Positions 1-15,627 of a DNA stretch of 64,000 nt are shown piece after piece. The notes beneath the pieces are model-generated. The model saw only the letters and a program-made list of their open reading frames with translations, searched no databases and was not told the origin of the DNA. The translations under genes were made by a program, and so were the position numbers. The number at the start of each line of letters is the position of its first letter. Position 1 is the first letter of the stretch. The DNA is from Oryzias latipes. Lineage: Eukaryota > Chordata > Actinopteri > Beloniformes > Adrianichthyidae. The stretch spans positions 14,227,261-14,291,260 of the forward strand of contig NC_019866.2 in assembly GCF_002234675.1 (NCBI RefSeq), written 5' to 3'.

Positions 1-432
1 AATGAGGATTTCAGACTCAAATGTAAACACGTGTGGTGCGTTCAAGAACCCGCTCTGCGTGGTTTTATGAACACCGGTTGGGTTCACATCTGACCGGCGC
101 CACACATACAGGCAGCAACAAGGAGAAGATTCTTCTTCTTTTGCGTATTTACTGTTTATCAGTGTTTGTCTGCCACCTACAACAGGAAGAGGCTCGGTGT
201 GTAAAGTCAAAGCAGTTCTAATCCCGCAAATCTCGCTCCAGACATTTTATTATTATCCGTCACAACTAAAAGCTTAAATAAAAACATGTTTCATCATGTT
301 ATGGATTTTTGCTTTCTTTTTCATTTTTACACTTCCTTTTTTTTGTCCCCGTCAACTTTTTGGGGTGTTTCCTTAATATTTAGCTTAATATTTAGAAGTG
401 GAATCTTCAGCGGTAAAACTGTGCACACATAC

Positions 433-4150
<3,718 letters not shown>

Positions 4151-4179
4151 GAGAAAAAAAAGGCGCTTCTGGGGGATGG

Positions 4180-5400
4180 AGGGGAGGGAGCAGCATGGAT
4201 GCTTCAGGAACTCACTCAGTCAGTGATGCCCGGCTAAAGTCGAGCAGCCTTCCGGATGTCCCTCTTTTAGGCGGTGCTAGCCGGTAAGCGGCCGCAGTTT
4301 GGCTCTTTTCCCCGGGGGTGACGGGACGGAAATGTCTCGCGCCCACTCCCCTCCGCGACAGGGCCTATAGAAGGTGGCTAACGGCTAAGCTAAGCCTTGC
4401 TAAACATTTTCTGGGTTCGCCCCGTCCCACTAACAGCCCGGCTTCACAATGTGGCGCGTGACCGCGACACACAGGCTCCTCTACTGGGGGGTGGGGGGGA
4501 CACTTACCGTCCGAGAGGACGAGGTAACCGAGCCGCCGAGCCCTGTCAAGCCCGAAACGTTGCTTATTTTATTATTTTGGTGATGGGGGGAAACGCCGCC
4601 CCTGCCATTCTCCGCTCTGCCGACATCAACAGGTCATCCCAGGACACGCAGCAGCCGAGGGCGAGCCCGACGGAACCAGTGCGGCACGGTGCGTGGGGGG
4701 CAGGGGGGGCACAACAAGGCACAATTCTTTGCTAACGTGCCAAAAAAGGAAAAAAAAAAAAACTTGCTGCGGACGCATTCTCGCATATTTTGTTGGCTTA
4801 AACGCTTCAGTCCCGCGGGAGAGTTCATTTAATATTCCTCAAATGGTTTGTCTGAGCAGGTGGGGATGAAGAAAGTTTGTTTTTGCTAACCTGGACCGGT
4901 CCCCCTCACTCCCATAAAGTTGAATCATCCCATGCCCATCCGCTTTGACCCCCCCGCGCCGCAGCCGCAGCCAGCAGCACGAGACACTTACCACCTCGCC
5001 GGGAAGCTGATGCGCGGCGTTGGTTCAGTCAGAGGATGGCACGCGGCGCTTTCTGCCCCCGTGTTTCCTCGCTCCAGGCAGCCATTTAGTGCGAGCGGAA
5101 CGGCGATAGCAGAGCCATCGAGGGCGGTGCGGGACCCCGGGGGATTGCGGAACACAGAGCCACCGATCGCGCAGAGCAGAGGAGGAGGAAGACGAGCATG
5201 GCACGCTCGTCATTCAATCGCATGGTCGTTAATCGGAGCGCAGCCTCAATTTGGGGAGACCTATCCCACGGCGCAGACTGCATGCGCATTGGCACACAGG
5301 CAGAGCAGCAGCAGACTGCAAACCGGCGCTCTCTACGCGAGGAAAAGTAGGCCGACGGCGTGGACTTGTTTAACCCGGGTGAACCAGTCTGGCTGTGCTA
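4180..5400 (-). promoter_or_regulatory. CpG-rich putative nacc1 promoter and first-exon region
   Basis: GC content and CpG density rise sharply between about 4180 and 5400, and the sequence becomes AT-rich again after 5410. It lies 5' of nacc1 at a plausible first-intron distance. No TATA box or first-exon donor could be fixed, so the call rests on composition and position. Confidence 0.5.
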
Positions 5401-5409
5401 GTGATTAAT

Positions 5410-8400
5410 GTAATAACTCGTGAGAACCAAAAGCAGGCTATGAGACTTCCTGGACACACATATATGCCGGACTGGCTCAAAAATAGGCCTTTAGTTGCAG
5501 TAAGTGTGGCTCATGGAAACAAACTGAGTGAGACTTTTTTTTGTTGTTGAAATGTATTTACAACAGAGAAACAAATAGCTTAATTTCTAAATATATCAAA
5601 ATCAAACTATTCAAATGTCATCTTTAGATTTATAATAAATTTGCTTTAAATGCTCAAACAATCTGTTAATTTGTGGAAACGCAAATATAAAATTTAAAAA
5701 ACAATGAAAAGTTTGCATTTTGGCTTTTAAGAGGTTTGTTTTTGCCTTGTTGTCATAGATGAAATTTCATATGCGTAAAGAAAATACAAATAAAAAAACG
5801 ATTTTTTGTTAAAAAATGTAAAATAAACAAATTAAAACACTTAACTTAACAGCTGTTCAATCTTTAGTGTGGATTATTCGCATAAAATATCTTAACTCCT
5901 TATGAATGTATTAACAACATCTTTAAGCATATCAGTCGTTTTTCAGCATAAATAGTTGTATTCAGGGAATCTGCTCCTTTTTTATGCCACTGGCTCTGAT
6001 CTTCTCTCATTCACATCGCTCAAGCACAGGTTAAATGGAACTAAAGGAAGAGAGTGAGCAGAAATGGTTACAACACCTTTCTAAGACTCTCTTTTGCTTA
6101 AACTTTAGTTGCATATATATTCACTCATTCATTCATATATACACTATAACAAAGCATCCTCCCCTGCCTGCAAGCAGAAGCTAGGACTGCTCTGCTCAGA
6201 GACATGCACATGCAATGTGCGTGCAATTGTGCAACAGTACAAGCAGTTGATTAATCCGTGTGCAGGTTTATCAGAACTTTTTTTCTTTTTAACCACTGGC
6301 ACCTGGAGGGGCTCAGTAGTGCAGCCATATGATCAAGTCATCTCTCAGTAGACTCCATCTATCCGCTTGTGGTCATTATCGCCACTAGAGGGCACTAGTA
6401 GATGTTTGTGCATGTCAAAAAGATTATTATTGAATTAACAACTCTCACCTGAAAATAATCTATTTTTTTTTCATGTAGAAAAACTCCAAAAATCAACATT
6501 TAAAAGAAATTGTATCAATGCAAACCTTTTATTTTCACACTCTGGAAAAAAAAAATCAGTGCAGTAGCTTAATTAGCCTCCCTTTTGAACTCTGGTGAGC
6601 TCTTTAATCAAGTCTCAGGAGTATATTTTCCTTTAATTTGGACATGCAGAAGGGTCAAACCAGGTGGTAGAGTGATGTCATGAGAGGCGGGCATTTCAGA
6701 CTCTCAGGCAGCCTTTTGGGCTTGATGCCCTGCTACCCCTCCAAAAAGGCCCCTGGCGCCCTCACTGACGGCAGCAATGCTGTGACTCCATCCCAGCAAC
6801 AGCATCACAGGTTGGTTTTTTGCTGCCGCCTGGTCTTCAGCCAATCAGGGCTCACAGTGTGCAGGATCACTCCAGAGGTGTCCAATAAGAAAAAAACAGG
6901 GAGCGTGGAAACATCCCTCCCACGTGTGAATTCCTCTGAACCCACAAGGTGTAGAAAAGCATTTCTGAACACGTGTCATCTTAAAGAGCAACCGCAGACC
7001 TGAATCTGTACTGTGTACGTTTGGGTTTGGACAGACATACAATAAAAAGTAACAATCCTACTATAGTAATTGTAACGCCGCTCTGTCAGGATATTCATCA
7101 TTAGTACTCTCCTGTCCCACACAGAGGTTCCACCATAGTCAACGAATTTCACTGCTGCCTGAAGAACTCTGGCTCCCTCTTGTGGACTCTTTGAGACTTG
7201 CAAGTTCAATGACATTCCCACATTTATAAAGAAAGATAGACATTAGTAATTTGTGATTACAAGTTTTTCTCTAAATTTACTGTTTTTTCACCTTTACATA
7301 CAGGAGTGAGTAAAAGTAATTGCATTTTACTTGATGGTGTTTCATCTTCGCATCAATGCACAAGACATTAATTACAGAAGGGAAATTCAAAAATGTACTA
7401 GACAGCAGGCCATGTTTAAATATTTTAAACATTTAATAATAATATCAATGAACATTAAACAATGTATCCTTGATCTTACTGTCTAAAACATAATGATATG
7501 TCCCCTAAAAATAGGATTATTTTATGTTACACACATTTGGAGAAGTTCAGGGATTTAGTACATGTGTGTACAATTTCTTTACAATTTATATAAATTTATT
7601 TTTTATATTGCAGAAAAGCATGCTATGCTTTGCTTCAACCAGAAAAAACAACTCCAAAGACATCAGTCATTTTAGGGCTGCGTTTATGCTGTTTCTAACT
7701 TTGTCGATGGACAAAGTATCATGGTGGCACATCAAGTACATAGATGGATTATTCATACCTGAAGGAAAATTCTTCAACAGCAGCCCATCATATTTAAGGA
7801 GAAAGAGGATACAATTAAAAAATAAAAACATACATCTGCACTGCACATATCAGGACTAAAATGTTGTTAAATTACAGAAGGAAATTCACTAGTACAAAAA
7901 AAGCTCAATAACAAAGTACACATGATGTGGATCATGTGTATAAGGATGCAGGGGCAGCGTTTTGTGGTACCCCTGCCAGCTCCTGGCACTTTACAGGGCA
8001 GGGTTAAAGTTCAAGGTGAAAGCAGAAGCAAACACAACAGAACAAACCAAGCTGCATTTCCCCAGGCTGGCACATCTGACTGCATTTTCACCCACTTGAC
8101 AGGAAGAGTCTGGAAGAGGGCAGAGGGCACACGATCCTCGGATGGGGAGAGTTCTGATTAGCCAGTAAAGCTTGGCATTAGCGGACTGGTATAATTATCT
8201 AATTTGTCTAATTATCTAAAGTTTGATACGTCATTGTATGAATGTATAACTGATGATTGTAATGTTTTTGTGTACTATTCTTATTTGATTGCTTTAAATA
8301 AACCATTTCAAATCAAATCCAAATTTGGTCTGCCACTTGTGTGATCCGACTGTGAGGCGGGTTTCATGGGTTTCATGTGCAGATTTGACACATGAACATC

Positions 8401-9050
8401 TTGAAACACAGGAATCTTGTTTGACCTGTTACCAATTATGATAGATAGGTGAGAACTCAGTTCTTTTTGCACACATGAGCCATAATTGAAACTACAAGCT
8501 GAGTGAAACTCCTTAGTGATAACAGTGAAAGAACACAACAGTTTAGTTTAATGTATATTAAATCCAAATGCAAGCATGGCCAAATTATGGCAAAATCATT
8601 TAAGGACTCATGCATGTGATCTACTTTGGTGGTACTGGGCTAAGTTACAGACTTTTCTTTGAATCAAATATAAAATAAATAAACATTAGTAATTCAATAC
8701 AAACAAAAAAAATACATGAAAATTTGACAATTTCTACAATTTGTTTTATATTATTGTGTGTATTTTAGCAACTATTTTACTTCTGTCTTCTCAAATCTTA
8801 ATATTTGATAATTTTTTTAAAATCTAGATTCACCACTGACTTCACAGTGACATTTTATGCAATATTGAATAAATAACAATTTCTACAGTTTGCTAAATTG
8901 TATTACATGCATTTGGAACTTCTAAAAAATTATTTCCATCTGGTGTCAAGACGGCAGCTGCTATGACAGGCTAGCTTCCTCTGTTCTGACAATCTAGCAA
9001 ATTTCCTCCAGAGGAACCACCGCCCAAACTATTTTCAAATCATTTTTGTT
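5410..9050. other. AT-rich intergenic DNA, no gene recognised
   Basis: Long A/T-rich sequence with only short, low-complexity ORFs. An AATAAA near 8297 follows a CAAG-rich stretch at 7920-8300, which could be the 3' end of an old transcript or LINE, but nothing identifiable is encoded. Confidence 0.5.
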
Positions 9051-9072
9051 TAATACTCTATAGTTTTTTCCA

Positions 9073-9301
9073 GGGAGCCGGTTTAGCTCGTGCTGGTTTG
9101 CGGCGCCTTCGGTCCGTGAAACCTGGGTTCGAATCCGGGCTGCTCCCTGTTCCCTTCTCCACTTCTGTGCCGGTCCCAAGCCTGGTTGCTTTGAGAAGGT
9201 TGCGTCAGGAAGGGCATCCAGCGTAAAAACATTGCCAAGTTTACCATGTGACTCGTTCGCTGTGGCAACCCCTGATGGGAAAAGCCAAAAGAGAAACAAC
9301 A
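9073..9301 (+). mobile_element. tRNA-derived SINE, full length with TSD
   Basis: The head resembles a tRNA: GGGAGC at 9073 can pair with GCTCCC at 9142-9147, an A-box-like TTAGCTCGTGCTGG follows, and a perfect B-box GGTTCGAATCC lies near 9126-9136. The tail carries the teleost repeat motif GGAAGGGCATCCAGCGTAAAA and ends in AAC repeats. Flanks 9055-9072 and 9302-9319 (ACTCTATAGTTTTTTCCA) match at 17 of 18 bases, a LINE-type target-site duplication. Confidence 0.9.
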
Positions 9302-9319
9302 ACTCTATAGTTTTTCCCA

Positions 9320-9650
9320 ATTTAAAGCATATTTTTTGAGAACTTTTCTTTGTAAACCTTTTTTTTGCATGGCATATGCTTTACCTTGCCAAAGTTGGAT
9401 AAAGGTCTACAGAACTTCTGCAATAAAACAGACCAAAATAATTGCACGGAAGTTTGCAGAGAACATGTAAGCAGTGAAGAAGTCCCTCAACTTCAAAAGT
9501 ACATTCCTCCTCCCCGGAACACTTTGAACACTTTGCACATCCTCCAAAAATGTCTTTATGCCTGGACAATGAGGAAATGGTTGACAGTGGGAGAGTCCCA
9601 TTGTCTCAAACATGGTCTCCTTCATATTGTTATTGGTATGATGGGTTCAC
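9320..9650. other. inter-SINE spacer, nothing recognised
   Basis: No conserved coding or repeat feature recognised between the two SINEs. Confidence 0.4.
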
Positions 9651-9925
9651 TCTTAAAAATAATAATAATTGATACTTTATTTATCCCACAATGGGGAAAT
9701 TCTTCTCCGCATTTGACCCATCCCCGGGGGGGGGGCAACCTAACTGCACTTGGGAGGCAGTAACATTAAGGGTCTTGCCTAAGGGCCCTCACTGGGTGGT
9801 GTTAATTGCTTGCCATTGATATGTTAATTGACCCAGTACCATTGTTTATTCTCCTCTGGGAATCAAACCCTGGATTCCTGCGGGGTAGCCTGTTACCTTA
9901 CCAACCAAGCTACCCAGCCGCTTCT
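9651..9925 (-). mobile_element. tRNA-derived SINE, minus orientation
   Basis: Read on the minus strand, the head begins near 9925 with GGGTAGCTTGGTTGGTAAGG (A-box-like) and GGTTTGATTCC (B-box). It ends near 9651 in an AAATAAAGTATCAATTATT tail. The element contains the widespread fish repeat text around CCCACAATGGGGAAATTC. A TSD was not identified. Confidence 0.75.
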
Positions 9926-10406
9926 TTAGCTTTTTATAGTATTTGTCTTTTACTTGTGTTTATTTTTGTGTATTTTATTATGAGGGGCTTATTTTATTGA
10001 AAGGTTTTAGGGTATACTCATTGTTGCAAGCATTTTTAACCATTTATTACAGAGGCTGACAGGGCTCACACTACATACAAAAGAAAAAGCACAACAGCAT
10101 GACCTGAAGCACAACAGCATGACCGCAGCAACAGCATAAACCGAAGCACAACGGAAATGAGGACTTTTTTTCCCTACCGATGGGAAGAAAAAAAAATCAG
10201 TTTCAAACTGTTCGGCCGTCCTGAGAGCTACGTGATATTTGGACAAGGTTAGGGGGTTTTCTTACTAGATAATGTAATGTCTTACAAATTTACGTTTGTC
10301 TAAAAATATAAATTTACCCAGCTCTCCACATAGTGACATCTGCATCTAATGCTCTTTGTCTTTTTTTTAAATACAACTTTAAAGTCGTCAATTTACAAGA
10401 AAAAAA

Positions 10407-10468
10407 CTCGTAAATTTACGAGTTTTTATCTCATTAATCTACGACTTAAAATCTCGTAAATTTACGAG
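10407..10468. repeat. paired 16-bp palindromes in an AT-rich hairpin tract
   Basis: CTCGTAAATTTACGAG, a perfect palindrome, occurs at 10407-10422 and again at 10453-10468. The surrounding 10380-10495 sequence repeats related half-sites in both orientations. It looks like an inverted-repeat terminus of a DNA element. Confidence 0.6.
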
Positions 10469-10836
10469 AAAAAAGTCATAGATTAACGAGTAAAAAAAAA
10501 CAATGTTTTCTGTTAACGGAGCCAAGCTTGAAGATGAAATATGTGGAGCCTTTTTTCAAGCTGCAACCTTCATTCTCCTTTTCATTCACATACCCTGAAG
10601 TTCATTTGTCTCATTACGTCATCAAACTGTTATCTGAACACCAAAAGTCAACAGTGTTACATACGCCCCCTCCTCCAGATGAAACGTCCCGTTTCAGCAT
10701 AAAACAATAAAGAGGAATGAAAATTGGCTATTATATTAGCATTAGAACGTTGACAATCCCAAAAGGTGCTCCTCCTCAGATGGAAGCGTCACACAGACGT
10801 AGAGATCTTGTCTTCAGTTGAGGAGGAAGAAAGGAT

Positions 10837-11110
10837 TCAAGTGGACATCTGCAGGGACACCGACGCCGTCGGCAACAGCTCCATGTTCATCGGGCTGCAG
10901 AGATCCTGCAAACCACCCATCAATAAATAAAACATTAATAAATCGTAAATAAAACAAATGAGCTTCCAAACATTTGGAACGTTATCAATTAACATTCAGC
11001 TCACCTGTTCAAGTTTAGTCGGTCTGCTCTGCTGCTGAGGATTCGCTTCAGTTTCCACAAAATCAGAGCTAGCCAGAAAAGAGACTGCCCGACAAGTAAC
11101 TACTTCCGGT
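10837..11110 (-). other. possible two-exon transcript, unrecognised
   Basis: On the minus strand an open frame runs to a GTGAGC donor at 11004/11005 (…RPTKLEQ). A good acceptor (GTTTGCAG) at 10906/10905 continues the same frame (DLCSPMNMELLPTASVSLQ) to a stop at 10837-10839. An ETS-like ACTTCCGG box lies just upstream near 11103-11110. No in-frame ATG was found in the first exon and the product is not recognised. It could be a transposon promoter or a small host gene. Confidence 0.2.
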
Positions 11111-11434
11111 TCATGCAAAAAACAAAAAGGCTGCTTTTAGCATTTTCCTTATTTTTAATACTTCTTTCTTCAAACGAATCAGTATTTGGAGGGAAAAATG
11201 TAATCATTCCGTGGGAACAAATTATTATTTTTTGGTAAGGATATGTGTTTTCATGGTGATGAAATCCTAATTCGTGGGAACAATTGAATTATTTTATTAC
11301 CCACGTCAGCTCACAGACTCTGTATTATTTAAATGTTACATATTGTTTTAAAGGGAATCTAAGATTCATTTTTGGAAAAAAAAAAAAAAGTTTGTTTGTT
11401 TTTTGTCTTTCACAAAAGAAAATAAGGCCTAGAT

Positions 11435-13319
11435 GTTTGACCACCGGGGGACAGTCTATCAGCTGTCCCCAACTTACCCCCTTCCTCATATAACCTCATA
11501 ATAGGGTGAGGGGGTGGGGGGCTAGCCTGCGATGAGCCTTGGGGGGGGGTTTACTAGGCAGTGGCCCCCCTCCTATGGTTGCCGTATGGAGTGGGCCCCC
11601 CCTCTTTCGGTTTTATTTGCACCTTAGGCATGTAGGGCCCTTGGTAAGGGGGGGTGCTTGGACATCACTGCCAGCAAGCAGCGGATGTCCTCCTAGCACC
11701 CTACCCGCCAATTTTAACCGCACCTTAGACATTTAGGGCCCCTTGGTGGGGAGGGTGAGGGGACGGCACTGTGAGTAATCAGGAGATGTCCCCTTAGTGC
11801 CCTACCCGCCAATTTTAACTGCACCCCCCTTAGTACACACACCCCTCCCCCCTCAATATATACATCCCAACATAAACACACACACATGCACACACACACC
11901 CTCTCAAACACACATACACGCACACACATTTTGCAAGGAAGGTGGGACCTGGGTCCGTCTGTCCCCTGCCTCTTCCCTGGTGGGGGGTGCGGGCCCCTTT
12001 GCAACGGCGGCCGTGTCCCCGGGGTGCCGGCTTCCTGGGCCCGGCGGTGCTCTCTCCGCGCGGTGGGGGAGTTCACATTACATCTGAGCCAGGGGTGTCT
12101 GGTCCCTGGGGGGTGGGTTCTGGTCCTTGCTCCTGAGTGCTGGGCCCCGCCAAATTTCCAACTGTGGCCGAGCCTGGTCAGGCCATATTTATAACACCCC
12201 TTGTGGGCCCTCTTTTTTTCCCCGGGGTTCCCCCCTCCTGGGCGGGGGCGGCGGGCCCCCTGCCTCGCTCCTCCCTGGACCAACCGTGGGCCGGGCGGAT
12301 GGCTGCCTGGAGTGCGGAGCGGGTCTCCCTTGGGGGGTCCTGGCTCGTACCTGGGGTTGGGGCGGGGGGATGCCAAGAACTCCTGGGTGGTGGTGGGGTG
12401 CTCGTTTGGGGCTGTGGGCGTCCTTCTCCGGTGGGGCTCTGCGTTGGGTTCTCCCGGCGCGGCGGGGGGGCTGCTCTCCTGGTTGGGCTGGGGCGGCGCT
12501 CTCTTTCCCTCCGTGCTTCCCTGGCCTCTGGCTCTGGGGGCCTTGCGGCGGCCCTGCTGGCCCTGGCCTGGGTGGCGGGCTTGGTCGCCCGGGCGGCGGT
12601 TGTTCCCTGCCGGTTCCCGTGTGGCGTTGGGGGGATTCCGGCTGCCGCTGCTGCTGCTGCTGCGGTGGGGGTCTTGGGGTGGGGATGGCTGGGCACTCTC
12701 CCTCCTTCTTTTCACGTTCCACCATCCATTTTAGAAGAACATAAACACTCACTTGAGCACTGGTGTTAGCTCACCTTTGCACTAATAGCTTGCAAGACTG
12801 AATGACTGAAATATTTCACACTAGTTGGTTTTAAGGCATAAATATGCGTGTGTGAACACTATCTGTTTTGTGTACATGTCGACAGGTGGACATTTTTGCA
12901 GCTAGCAGGTGTGTTTATAACATTTGAGTGTGTGTGTGGACGGGCCCCGCCCTTTTTGTACTGCATTTGAACCTTACCATAATGATGAACAACCAGTAAA
13001 CTTGTTGCTTTATGCTGCTTCATGGTCTTATCCCCCTTCCCCTCCCATTATCACCCCCTACCCCCCCTCTCTCTAGCGTCCCTCTCTCTTCTTCCCCTCT
13101 TTCCTTTTCCGTCCGGTCCAACACCAAAGATTTTCAGACATGATTGAAATTAATAAAGTTTGGCCTCAATTACAAAAGGGGTTTATTCAGACATACCTTT
13201 GGTTTGTCTGAAGATTAATAACCCCTCTTTTTAAAGCAAAATATGTCCAACACAAGAGGCCCTCAGCTCTCGTCTGTCTGCCCAGCTGTTGGACAGGACA
13301 AGTTAAAAAAAAAAAAAAG
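11435..13319 (+). mobile_element. GC-rich non-LTR-type retro-insertion with poly(A) and 20-bp TSD
   Basis: The sequence aaagaaaataaggcctagat occurs exactly at 11415-11434 and 13320-13339. It brackets about 1.9 kb that ends in a 14-base A-run at 13304-13318. Long TSD plus poly(A) is the mark of LINE-machinery insertion. The body is very G/C-rich from 11500 to 12720, then AT-richer. A stem near 13175-13235 (TTCAGACA pairing with TGTCTGAA, GGGGTT with AACCCC) lies shortly before the tail. No reverse transcriptase was found, so this is a 5'-truncated LINE 3' end, a non-autonomous derivative or a retrocopy. Family not recognised. Confidence 0.8.
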
Positions 13320-13489
13320 AAAGAAAATAAGGCCTAGATTATACAAAATGTTGGTTTTTTTTTTGCTTTGCAAAGATCTAGTTTTTGTTGTTTGAGTGTT
13401 TCATATTCTGAAATATGATGGACAGAAAGTAAACATGTTTTTGTTTTTCACCTTTCGGCATCTCCCTTCAGGGTTTGCTGTGGTGACCC

Positions 13490-13775
13490 CTGTAGGATCC
13501 CCTGTATGGATCATAATTAAAAATAAGACCTGATTAGAGAAACTAGAATAAATAGAGTCAAAGAGAACTTCACGTTGAAGTTCAACCTAGTCATAGAGGG
13601 TTGAGTCAAACATGCTTCAGATCCGGATTTATGGAATTCACTGAAACAACCTACTGGAGAACAAGTTCACTTCATGCCCTCTGTAACCATGTAAGGCAAA
13701 GAGAAGCTGCATGCAGATGGCAATCCTGACAATACGAAAATATATACATATTAACGTGTAAGGTACATACATTTG
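13490..13775. repeat. dispersed repeat, copy 1 of 2
   Basis: About 240 bases from GAAACTAGAATAAATAGAGT (near 13540) to the ATATATACATATTAA region match 55400-55640 in the same orientation, with scattered substitutions. Function unknown. Confidence 0.7.
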
Positions 13776-13944
13776 TTTTGTGTAAAAATGAATAAGCTCG
13801 CTGCCAAAAGTAGGATAATGCATTCACCTTCCTCTCAGAGACTGCTCGAGCACCCCTAGTGGCCGTAAAAAAATGCATAAATTAGCCGCATCATTAAATA
13901 AGCCGCAGGGTCAAAACCGTGTGACAAAAATAGCGGCTTATAGT

Positions 13945-14101
13945 CCAGAAAATACGATAACTCCCAACCTTGTTTGCAACACTTGAAAAAACAGACCGAT
14001 ACAAACAAGCGTTACTGTCACTATGCTAACTTCCAACCTTGTTAGTGACACAAATAAAAATACATGAACAAAACTACAGTATTCCCCCCGCAGGGGTTAG
14101 G
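13945..14101. repeat. dispersed repeat, left part, split by a hAT insertion
   Basis: Matches 63690-63845 in the same orientation and continues at 17996-18140 to the right of the hAT element. The copy at 63690 is uninterrupted at the corresponding position. It contains CAGTATTCCCCC and GGGGTTAGGGTC, resembling a pogo/Tigger-like terminus. Confidence 0.75.
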
Positions 14102-14474
14102 GTCTAGACCAGGGATTCTTAACCATGGGGCCGCGGCCCAATCTCGGTCCGCGAGCGCCAACTAGTGGGCCGCGAAAAAAAAATCTGTTCTGAACCTGTG
14201 GGCCGCGAGGGCCGCCACCTGCTGCTGCAGTTTCCCGGGGAAACGCTAGGAGATCCGATTGATGGTAAGACGTACTAATGTTCTCTCTGTTAATAACGTT
14301 AACTTTATAACGATCTATTTCGGTCAAAACTTAATAAAAGAGTAACTTAAACAAATTATAACAACCCTGAATTAAATCACAACTGCAGGTGGGCTGCGTC
14401 CCTCTCGTTCTGTCAGTTGCTGGACTAGAGGTAAGATCGGGCCTAATACAGAGTTTAAAAAAGAGTCTTTGGAC

Positions 14475-15382
14475 CAGTGACGTGCGGTCAGGTGAGGCAA
14501 GTGAGGCAGAGCCTCACCTGTTATAATCGTGATAAAATAGAAAAAGGTAAATTAAGTAAATATTATTTTCCACTGATCTGTATTAAATATACATTTTCAG
14601 TCAACTTAACACATTTTCCAAGGTTTCTGAGGTTAAAATCGACGAATTTGAGCGTTGCGCGATCACAGACGCAGCTGAATCTCCGGGTGAGGCTCGGGAG
14701 CGCTGTGTCTCATGTCTGACGGCAAGACTCAATACACAGACGTGTCACGTGCCGTGGACGCATGGCCTTCAGAAACGGCTTCAGGTGAGGCATGCCTCAC
14801 AAGCAGGGGGCAGACGTGAGCTGACAGCTGCTTTGTAGCTACACTAGTTCCGTAGAAACAGACAGAGGATGAGAAACTCATAAAATAAAGGAAAATAAGG
14901 AAAAAAATTCAACAGATCACAGAGTTTCTTGTGGAGAAGGATCGGCAGACAGATGCAAAAAGTGAGGACAAATATGTTTTTAAATGTTTGCTTTTTAAAA
15001 AAATAACATGGGAGTAAAAGTGGATGAAAATGTAAGTAAAATCATTTTTTTATTTTTATGATAATTTTCACAGACAATTTGTGATAACTTAATAAAGCTC
15101 CAGAATTTGAAGTTGGAAAAATACCAGAAATCGTTACTGAGGGTCAAATGTGTACTGAACACATCTTTATTCTTAAAGTGCATATGACTAATTTTTTAAC
15201 CAAGGAGAGTGTTCTATCCATCTATAAAAGAAGTATTCTCTGTAGGACAAATTTGATTTTGTGTATTTTATAAGATGTTAGCTGTTGTTGGATTAATGGT
15301 TAAATATTTAGCTCTTTCATTGTAAATTTGACTCCAGAGGAGTCAGTGCCTCACCAGTCATCAACCTCACCAAACGTCACTG
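14475..15382. mobile_element. nested non-autonomous hAT-like element (MITE) with 8-bp TSD
   Basis: Bounded by an exact 8-bp repeat, ctttggac, at 14467-14474 and 15383-15390. Left end is CAGTGACGTGCGGTCAGG and the right, reversed, is CAGTGACGTTTGGTGAGG, with GTGAGGC motifs inside both. It has no transposase-sized ORF. It sits in the 5' non-coding part of the larger hAT, so it is the younger insertion. Confidence 0.9.
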
Positions 15383-15627
15383 CTTTGGACAGCTGCAAGA
15401 CCATGTTCTTTCTTGGACTCCAACTTGTCTTGGAGTCTTACCGCAGACTGATTGCACAATGTCCATTTTATTTGTGTTAAAACTGTCGAAGATTTTTATT
15501 TTCTGTCCTCTGACTCGCAGCACAGTGCCGTTGACATTCTAGTGTGGTAATTGTTCTCTGATGGTACTTTTTATAGAATAAACGGGAGATCCTGATTACA
15601 AGAGTGAAGAAAGCAATTGCAGAAAAC

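Noticed and set aside
9073-9147. Candidate tRNA gene
   Set aside because: A- and B-boxes are present, but the sequence continues into a SINE body with a long TSD, so it is a SINE head and not a tRNA gene.
11714-12769. Long overlapping ORFs (up to 333 codons) on both strands
   Set aside because: They lie wholly in the GC-rich body of the retro-insertion, where stop codons are rare in all frames. The products are Pro/Arg/Gly-rich and low in complexity.
15604-15627. Upstream extension of the transposase frame
   Set aside because: It starts with GTG. The first ATG at 15628 (MEKFLKRK) fits the usual start of BED-hAT transposases better.
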